A stretch of 18,335 bases of DNA, taken from assembly GCA_028599035.1 (NCBI GenBank), contig JAQRMT010000017.1, positions 1 through 18,335 of the forward strand, in the 5' to 3' direction. Shown piece by piece: positions 13,420 through 18,335 of this stretch (the first letter of the stretch is position 1; the number at the start of each line of letters is the position of its first letter). A program made the translations under genes and the position numbers. This stretch comes from Gammaproteobacteria bacterium (GTDB lineage Bacteria; Pseudomonadota; Gammaproteobacteria; PS1; Pseudothioglobaceae). The notes beneath the pieces are model-generated. The model saw only the letters and a program-made list of their open reading frames with translations, had not been told where the DNA came from and searched no databases.

Positions 13420-13447
13420 TTACCATTACCTTGCAAAGAGGTATAAT
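13420..13447 (+). promoter_or_regulatory. Candidate promoter of asd
   Basis: A perfect TATAAT lies at 13442-13447, with TTACCA (13420-13425, four of six to consensus) 16 bases upstream. Transcription would begin near 13454, about 25 bases before the asd ATG. ACCTCTTT (13393-13400) and AAAGAGGT (13435-13442) form an 8-bp inverted repeat whose right arm touches the -10, a possible operator dyad. Confidence 0.5.
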
Positions 13448-13478
13448 ACGGCTTTTATTATTTTCTGATTTTGAGACG

Positions 13479-14504
13479 ATGAGCAAGAAGTTTGATGTTT
13501 GTGTTGTTGGTGCAACTGGCGCGGTGGGCGAGACCATTCTTTCTATTTTAGATGAGCGTGATTTCCCGATTAATAATTTATACCCTTTGGCAAGTGCGAG
13601 TTCGGCGGGCAAAAAAGTGTTTTGTCAGGGCAAGAGTTGGACGGTGCAGGATTTAAGTACTTTTGATTTTTCACAAGCGCAAATCGGATTATTTTCAGCA
13701 GGCGGTAATATTTCTGAGAAATATGCGCCAATTGCGGCTGAGGCAGGGTGTGTGGTGATTGATAATACTGCACATTTTCGCCGTGATAAAGACATCCCCT
13801 TAGTCGTGCCAGAGGTTAATGCGCATGCGATTGCAGGTTATACCCAGCGTAATATTATTGCCAATCCGAATTGTTCCACCATTCAAATGTTGGTGGCGCT
13901 TAAGCCGATTTATGATGCGGTAGGTATTGAACGCATCAATGTGGCAACTTATCAGGCGGTATCAGGCTCTGGCAAAGAGGCGATTAGTGAGTTAATTGAG
14001 CAAACTACTAAGTTATTAAGCGGTAATACTGAGGTTGATGTTGAGGTATATCCAAAACAAATTGCATTTAATGTAATTCCACATATTGATGTGTTTCAGG
14101 ACAATGGCTACACCAAAGAAGAGATGAAAATGGTGTGGGAAACGCAAAAGATTTTTGAAGATGACAGTATTTTAGTCAACCCAACAGCAGTGCGTGTGCC
14201 AGTAATTTATGGACATTCTGAAGCGATTAATATTGAGACTAAAACCAAAATAACCGCTACTGAGGCGACTGATATTTTGTCAAAAGCAAGTGGCGTAACA
14301 GTGATGGACAAGCGTGAAGATGGCGGTTATGCCACTCCGTTTGTGGAAGCAACTAACCACGATGATACATTTGTAAGCCGCATCCGTGAGGACATTTCTT
14401 GTGAAAAAGGGCTTAATCTTTGGGTAGTTTCTGACAATATTCGCAAAGGTGCAGCATTGAATAGTGTTCAGATTGCTGAGATTTTGATTGAGGAGTATTT
14501 GTAA
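13479..14504 (+). CDS. asd: Aspartate-semialdehyde dehydrogenase
   Basis: A 341-residue enzyme that reduces aspartyl phosphate to aspartate semialdehyde, the branch point to lysine/diaminopimelate, threonine and methionine. The NADP-binding GATGAVGETI (11-20), the phosphate-contact stretch SAGGNISEKYAP, VIDNTAHFRRDKDIPLVVPE and the nucleophile Cys132 in NPNCSTIQ are all present. YQAVSGSGKEAI and the C-terminal DNIRKGAALNSVQIAE complete the signature. The frame is open from 13431, but the ATG at 13479 (MSKKFDVCVVGATG) matches family starts and lies after the promoter. The hisB-hisH pair follows on the same strand. Confidence 0.96.
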   Translation: MSKKFDVCVVGATGAVGETILSILDERDFPINNLYPLASASSAGKKVFCQGKSWTVQDLSTFDFSQAQIGLFSAGGNISEKYAPIAAEAGCVVIDNTAHFRRDKDIPLVVPEVNAHAIAGYTQRNIIANPNCSTIQMLVALKPIYDAVGIERINVATYQAVSGSGKEAISELIEQTTKLLSGNTEVDVEVYPKQIAFNVIPHIDVFQDNGYTKEEMKMVWETQKIFEDDSILVNPTAVRVPVIYGHSEAINIETKTKITATEATDILSKASGVTVMDKREDGGYATPFVEATNHDDTFVSRIREDISCEKGLNLWVVSDNIRKGAALNSVQIAEILIEEYL

Positions 14505-14507
14505 ATT

Positions 14508-14588
14508 ATGTCATCACAAAAACTACCCACTAGAAGTCTTATCGTTGTAAATAGTTATAATAAAAAGATAATTGAGATTGCAAAATGA
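14508..14588 (+). CDS. Tiny ORF (26 residues) between asd and hisB
   Basis: ATG at 14508, three bases after the asd stop, opens a frame reading MSSQKLPTRSLIVVNSYNKK and then IIEIAK. Its TGA overlaps the hisB ATG (ATGA, 14585-14588), a classic coupling arrangement. It has no histidine, so it is not a his-attenuator leader peptide. No Shine-Dalgarno of its own is clear. It may be a real coupling leader, or a chance open frame in an 80-base gap. Confidence 0.3.
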   Translation: MSSQKLPTRSLIVVNSYNKKIIEIAK

Positions 14589-15172
14589 ATATGATTAAAG
14601 TATCCAGAAAAACCAACGAAACTGATATTGAAGTCGGGCTGAATTTATACGGCACAGGTCAGGCGAATATTGACACAGGCGTGCCGTTTCTTGATCATAT
14701 GTTAGACCAAATCGCGCGTCACGGCCTGATGGATTTAACCATTAAATGTGATGGTGATACGCAGATTGATGATCATCACAGTGTAGAGGACATCGGCATT
14801 ACGCTGGGTCAGGCGTTCTCTAAAGCTGTGGGCGACAAAGCAGGATTTACCCGTTATGGGCACGCTTTTGTGCCGTTGGACGAGGCATTGTCTCGTGTGG
14901 TGTTGGATTTATCAGGTCGCCCGGGATTAGAGCTTAATGTGAATTTCACCCGTGCGATGATTGGCTCGTTTGATGTGGATTTAATCTCGGAGTTTTTCCA
15001 AGGCTTTGTTAATCACGCTTTGATTACTCTGCATATTGATAACCTTAAAGGGGTAAATTCTCACCATCAGGCTGAGACGATATTCAAAGCGTTTGGCAGA
15101 GCATTGCGTATGGCAGTAACGCTAGACGAGCGCCAAGCAGGTGTGATTCCATCAACTAAAGGCTCGCTTTAA
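14585..15172 (+). CDS. hisB: Imidazoleglycerol-phosphate dehydratase
   Basis: A 195-residue monofunctional HisB that dehydrates imidazoleglycerol phosphate to imidazole-acetol phosphate, the HisC substrate. The metal-binding motifs are FLDHMLDQIARHG, DDHHSVED (His64-65) and NSHHQAET (His160-161), with ALSRVVLDLSGRPG between them. It lacks the N-terminal histidinol-phosphatase domain of E. coli HisB, so that activity must be encoded elsewhere. Start at ATG 14585 (overlapping the tiny ORF) or ATG 14591. A TATAAT at 14556-14561 lacks a good -35. hisH follows six bases downstream. Confidence 0.96.
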   Translation: MNMIKVSRKTNETDIEVGLNLYGTGQANIDTGVPFLDHMLDQIARHGLMDLTIKCDGDTQIDDHHSVEDIGITLGQAFSKAVGDKAGFTRYGHAFVPLDEALSRVVLDLSGRPGLELNVNFTRAMIGSFDVDLISEFFQGFVNHALITLHIDNLKGVNSHHQAETIFKAFGRALRMAVTLDERQAGVIPSTKGSL

Positions 15173-15178
15173 ATATCC

Positions 15179-15796
15179 ATGCAAAGTATTGCAATTGTTG
15201 ATTACGGCATGGGCAATGTTCGTAGCGTGCAAAAGGCATTAGAGCATATTGCGCCTAATGATAAAATATTTCTTACTGATGATGTGGATTTAATTACTGA
15301 TGCAGATCGTATTGTGTTTCCCGGTCAAGGGGCAATGGGTGCGTGTATGCAGGCTTTGAATGCACACGGTTTGGTTGAGGTGATGAAGCAAGCTGCAGGT
15401 GAAAAGCCTTTTTTGGGTATTTGCCTTGGGTTGCAACTTTTATTTGACCACTCTGAAGAAAATGGAGGCACTCAGGGTTTGTCTGTTCTGGCAGGCGAGG
15501 TAGTGCATTTTCCAAAAACTGAATTAAAAATCCCACACATGGGCTGGAATACGGTTAAACAAACGCAAACCCATCCACTTTGGCATAATATTGAAGACAA
15601 CGCGCGCTTTTATAGTGTGCATAGTTATTATGTTAAACAAAATGACTCATCGGTGGTTACTGGGTCAAGTAACTATGGCGTTGATTTCACTTGTGCGATT
15701 GCCAAAGACAACATATTCGCTGTGCAATTTCACCCTGAAAAATCTCAGCATGATGGGTTGCAGTTATTAGATAATTTTGTTCACTGGAAAATCTAG
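15179..15796 (+). CDS. hisH: Imidazole glycerol phosphate synthase, glutaminase subunit
   Basis: A 205-residue class I glutamine amidotransferase that supplies ammonia to HisF. IVDYGMGNVRSV at the N-terminus, FPGQGAMGACM (the oxyanion/PGVGAFG-like loop), the nucleophile Cys82 in LGICLGLQLLF, and His185/Glu187 in VQFHPEKSQ are present, as is HMGWNTV. It sits six bases after hisB, but hisA and hisF, which usually follow, are not here: a convergent pseudogene comes next. No terminator follows; its stop overlaps the end of the TfoX-like remnant by four bases. Confidence 0.95.
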   Translation: MQSIAIVDYGMGNVRSVQKALEHIAPNDKIFLTDDVDLITDADRIVFPGQGAMGACMQALNAHGLVEVMKQAAGEKPFLGICLGLQLLFDHSEENGGTQGLSVLAGEVVHFPKTELKIPHMGWNTVKQTQTHPLWHNIEDNARFYSVHSYYVKQNDSSVVTGSSNYGVDFTCAIAKDNIFAVQFHPEKSQHDGLQLLDNFVHWKI

Positions 15797-16075
15797 AGAT
15801 TTTTATAGTTATCTAATTCAAGAATAAGTCGAGTTTTGTCTTTTTGAGCAATTTCTAGCCAACTTTTATCTTTAAGTGCACCCGTTAGGGCGTATAAAAA
15901 GCACAAATGCGGTTCGCCCAATTTGACATAATACCATTTTCAATAATAAAATGAATAATATAGTGCTTATAATCGCCCCCATTTTTTGTAAATCCATCTG
16001 TGTGTAGATGCCGATTGCGTTTAATTGCTGTTCAGTCTTTTTACCCAAACCACGCAGTTTTGCTAATTCTCCCAT
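15793..16075 (-). pseudogene. TfoX C-terminal-domain gene, frameshifted
   Basis: From ATG 16075 (GTG 16081 possible) the frame starts like a stand-alone TfoX/Sxy C-terminal domain with its helix-hairpin-helix: GELAKLRGLGKKTEQQLNAI, then GIYTQMDLQKMGA. It then degenerates. The rest of the domain is in another frame, from about 15933 to the TAG at 15793-15795: YYVKLGEPHLCFLYALTGAL, then KDKSWLEIAQKDKTRLILEL. Between 15934 and about 15972 there is A/T-rich DNA, roughly 25-30 bases longer than the family spacing, which also adds the stop. The product would be truncated. TfoX-type domains are linked to competence control. It lies downstream of DUF1841 and nth on the same strand. Confidence 0.8.
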
Positions 16076-16103
16076 AATCACAATTCAAAAAATAGCAATC
16101 AAA

Positions 16104-16523
16104 TCACCGTGTTTTTATTTCTAAACAATGAACATAAGCCTGATGATCCATCGGCGTGTTGTTTTTCTGTGAGGAAAAAATCATCTCAGCAATGCAGTCC
16201 ATCATCCTGTGTTCTGCCTCGTGCAGGTCTTTGGTTTTATGCAGGATTTTTTGATAATAATCTTGAATGCCCGTTGGCTGATTAATGGACAGTTGCTCTC
16301 TAAGGGATAAATGCAGATTGATGTGCAAAAAAGGATTAATTTCGCCTTGCTCTGGAAAATAATCTAATTCAATGTTGCTAATCAACTGATGATATTCAGG
16401 ATGCATTTCAATTACTTGTGTGAGCTGGGTTTCTAGCGGGTCAAGTATTTCTTTATCTAAGAATTTTTGCCAAGCGTTGGCAAGGAATTGGCGTTGCTCG
16501 GTTCTATCTTGAGTGTAGAGCAC
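16104..16523 (-). CDS. DUF1841 family protein
   Basis: A 139-residue cytoplasmic protein of unknown function. The family pattern is clear: an aromatic/charged start (RTEQRQFLANAWQKFLDKEI), PLETQLTQVIEMHPEYHQLI, EINPFLHINLHLSLREQLS, then HEAEHRMMDCIAEMIFSSQK and YVHCLE near the end. The GTG start follows the nth stop with no gap, which implies coupling. A DUF1841 gene next to nth is a recurring proteobacterial arrangement as far as I recall. The conserved His/Glu residues might bind a metal, which is speculation. Confidence 0.88.
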   Translation of the reverse strand: MLYTQDRTEQRQFLANAWQKFLDKEILDPLETQLTQVIEMHPEYHQLISNIELDYFPEQGEINPFLHINLHLSLREQLSINQPTGIQDYYQKILHKTKDLHEAEHRMMDCIAEMIFSSQKNNTPMDHQAYVHCLEIKTR

Positions 16524-17156
16524 TTATAAATTCTTCTCTTCGTATTCGCACAAATCAAGCAAGATACATTCTGTGCATAAGGGGGAACGCGCTTTACAAG
16601 TGTAACGACCGTGCAAAATCATTAAGTGATGTGCAGGCACTCGGTATTCATCAGGGATAAATTTCACCAATTTTTTCTCTACTTCCAATACCGTTTTACC
16701 ACTGGCAATCGCGGTGCGATTAGCGACCCGATAAATATGCGTATCAACCGCAATAGTAGGGTGTCCGAATGCTGTGTTGAGAACCACATTGGCTGTTTTT
16801 CGTCCTACACCAGGCAGGGCTTCTAATTCTTTGCGGGTTTCAGGCACTTGAGAATCATATTTATCTATTAAAATTCTGCAAGCTTGCACAATATGTTTGG
16901 CTTTTGAGTTGAATAAACCGATGCTTTTGATAGTGTCTCTGACCACATCTTCGCCTAGATCAAAAATAGTCTCGGGCGTATCGGCAAGTGGGAATAATTT
17001 ATCTGTTACTTTATTGACGCTTTTGTCCGTGGCTTGTGCTGACAAAGTTACAGCCACTAATAATTCAAATGGGGTTGAATAGTTTAATTCTGTTGTCGGG
17101 TTAGGTATCTTTTTGAGTAACCTGTTAAACATTTCACTGCGTGTTTCGGCGTTCAT
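16524..17156 (-). CDS. nth: Endonuclease III, DNA glycosylase/AP lyase
   Basis: A 210-residue base-excision-repair enzyme that removes oxidised pyrimidines and cuts the abasic site. The helix-hairpin-helix LPGVGRKTANVV contains catalytic Lys120, and VDTHIYRV contains Asp138. The [4Fe-4S] cluster cysteines are Cys187, 194, 197 and 203 in CKARSPLCTECILLDLC. These numbers are identical to those of the E. coli enzyme. The ATG at 17156 has a good promoter 31 bases upstream. DUF1841 and the TfoX-like remnant follow as a probable operon. Confidence 0.97.
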   Translation of the reverse strand: MNAETRSEMFNRLLKKIPNPTTELNYSTPFELLVAVTLSAQATDKSVNKVTDKLFPLADTPETIFDLGEDVVRDTIKSIGLFNSKAKHIVQACRILIDKYDSQVPETRKELEALPGVGRKTANVVLNTAFGHPTIAVDTHIYRVANRTAIASGKTVLEVEKKLVKFIPDEYRVPAHHLMILHGRYTCKARSPLCTECILLDLCEYEEKNL

Positions 17157-17186
17157 TGTCTCAAATCCGTTTTTGATTGAGCGAGC

Positions 17187-17215
17187 ATTATACCTGAGTA
17201 TTAAATTAATAGCAA
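17187..17215 (-). promoter_or_regulatory. Sigma70-type promoter of nth
   Basis: On the minus strand TTGCTA (17215 to 17210) and a perfect TATAAT (17192 to 17187) are 17 bases apart. Transcription would begin near 17180, about 24 bases before the nth ATG. It lies in the 76-base gap after sbcB, so nth-DUF1841 need not depend on sbcB transcription. Confidence 0.7.
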
Positions 17216-17232
17216 AATGGGCTTACAACAGT

Positions 17233-18335
17233 TTAAGAGAGTGATTCCCCATATTTTTCCAATTGCTGCCAAAGTGATTCTTTTTTAGGGTGAGATTGAC
17301 GCATAATTTTAATACGCTCAAAATATTCATCCACGGACAAATAGCCATTTTCTCCTGTTTGAATACGATTTTGCACAGTTTCAAACCAATCCTCTTGCTC
17401 GTCTTGCGTTAAGGATTCGGGATAATTTCTAGCCTTGAAATGTATTAGCAGCGTTGAAAGCTTTGCCCCTTTAAACTTCGGATGGAAATCCTTTAATTGC
17501 TCAACCTTCAAGCCTTGTATTTGCTCGGCAATGCGCTTATCAGCATTATCCATAAAGCCGTCATACAGCGTCTGATCAACATCAGGGCTTGTTAGGCGTT
17601 GCCCATCATTTCGATATAAATCCTGCGCAATCTTGCTAATTGCCATTTGGTTGTCTTTAATAAACGCCACTCTTTGCAGACAAGTATCCATATCAATCTG
17701 CAACTGCTCAACAATCTTAGGATCAAGTTTGTAAACATTCGGTACAAACATAGGGCTTTTATTAAAAATAATCTCCTTAATTTGCAATCTATCCACCCCT
17801 TCTGGCAATTCTGATTGTTTGGTAAACATCCGCCTCTTCAATTCATCTACCCCCAATGTCAACAAAATAGCAGGGTCTTGATCCAGATTAAATACAATCG
17901 CCCTATCGCTATACTCTGGATGATGCGCCAGCGCAACCGCAAGTCGCGCACAAGAAAGCGTGGCAGGATACATCCCTGAAATATGCAACATTGGCTCAAA
18001 CAGTTTAATTTTCCCCTCAACCGTTTTCTTCTGTCTTAGACTAAAAGCATAATCGAACAACTGCGGCTGCGTGTCCTTAATAATTTTCGCAATCGCAATA
18101 GTAGCACGCACATCCGCCAAAGCATCGTGCGCATCAGCATGCTCAATGCCATTAGCGAGCGACAGCTGGTCAAGTTTAAAAATCGGCTTGCCGTTATCAT
18201 CATGAACCCATTTAAGACTTGCATCCTTTTTAAGCGCGTAACACAAACGTACTACATCCAAAATATCCCAACGGGTATTACCATTTTGCCAATGCCAGGC
18301 ATAGGGGTCTAGAAAATTACGATAAAGCGTGTAGC
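17233..18335 (-). CDS. sbcB: Exonuclease I, 5' end outside the window
   Basis: The last 366 residues of a 3'-5' single-strand DNA exonuclease used in recombination and mismatch repair; the full E. coli protein is about 475. The frame is open to the window edge (YTLYRNFLDPYAWHWQNGNT, then RWDILDVVRLCYAL), so internal start codons should not be used. NFLDPYAW holds the ExoII-motif aspartate. GIEHADAHDALADVRATIA holds the ExoIII His and Asp of the DEDDh nucleases. The SH3-like and C-terminal domains follow, with HISGMYPA, LYDGFMDNADK and FKARNYPESLT. The ExoI motif (Asp-x-Glu) would be in the missing N-terminal part. Nothing looks broken. Confidence 0.96.
   Translation of the reverse strand, partial: YTLYRNFLDPYAWHWQNGNTRWDILDVVRLCYALKKDASLKWVHDDNGKPIFKLDQLSLANGIEHADAHDALADVRATIAIAKIIKDTQPQLFDYAFSLRQKKTVEGKIKLFEPMLHISGMYPATLSCARLAVALAHHPEYSDRAIVFNLDQDPAILLTLGVDELKRRMFTKQSELPEGVDRLQIKEIIFNKSPMFVPNVYKLDPKIVEQLQIDMDTCLQRVAFIKDNQMAISKIAQDLYRNDGQRLTSPDVDQTLYDGFMDNADKRIAEQIQGLKVEQLKDFHPKFKGAKLSTLLIHFKARNYPESLTQDEQEDWFETVQNRIQTGENGYLSVDEYFERIKIMRQSHPKKESLWQQLEKYGESLS

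Noticed and set aside
14505..14584. Possible his-operon attenuator before hisB
   Set aside because: The short ORF has no histidine codons, and I see no alternative hairpins or terminator T-run in the gap.
1..18335. CRISPR array, tRNA, rRNA or complete insertion sequence
   Set aside because: Read by eye on both strands, I found no regularly spaced repeats, cloverleaf with CCA end, rRNA core or intact transposase. A covariance-model scan would be the decisive check.

Overview
The window looks like a piece of an AT-rich gammaproteobacterial chromosome. The protein set points that way: close YadG/YadH-type ABC genes, monofunctional HisB, Asd, DUF1841 beside endonuclease III, SbcB, and a CsgG/DUF4810/DUF799 lipoprotein trio. 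The strong A/T bias, tightly overlapping genes and decayed mobile fragments would fit a marine sulfur-oxidiser or symbiont of the SUP05/Thioglobus kind. That assignment is inference from gene flavour, not proof.

Layout. Positions 1-1024 are an accessory scar: an attC-like palindrome, short inverted repeats, an N-terminal fragment of an integron-type tyrosine integrase, a REP-like hairpin, and a BRO-N/DinD-like fragment missing both ends. Then come lpdA and aceF (minus strand; E3 and E2 of pyruvate dehydrogenase, no aceE beside them). Divergent from them is a yadG-yadH ABC-2 exporter pair ending in a perfect 20-bp-stem bidirectional terminator. Facing it on the minus strand are ppk2 and a translationally coupled 83-residue protein that is 40% lysine, followed by plsY.

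From 7647 to 11634 six plus-strand genes overlap or nearly touch: folB, folK, a dsbA-like thiol oxidoreductase, thiD, hisC and a NIF3/YbgI protein. This unit mixes folate, thiamine and histidine synthesis with periplasmic disulfide chemistry. A good sigma70-type promoter at the end of the NIF3 gene drives three consecutive lipoprotein genes (CsgG-like, DUF4810, DUF799/GNA1162-like), probably an uncharacterised outer-membrane complex. Next are asd, a tiny ORF, hisB and hisH.

The right end is on the minus strand: 5'-truncated sbcB (exonuclease I, running off the window), then nth, a DUF1841 gene and a frameshifted TfoX C-terminal-domain pseudogene that meets hisH tail to tail. I saw no tRNA, rRNA, CRISPR array or complete transposon. 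The best leads for new biology are the PPK2/lysine-rich protein pair and the lipoprotein trio; the left-end scar is the best genome-evolution lead.
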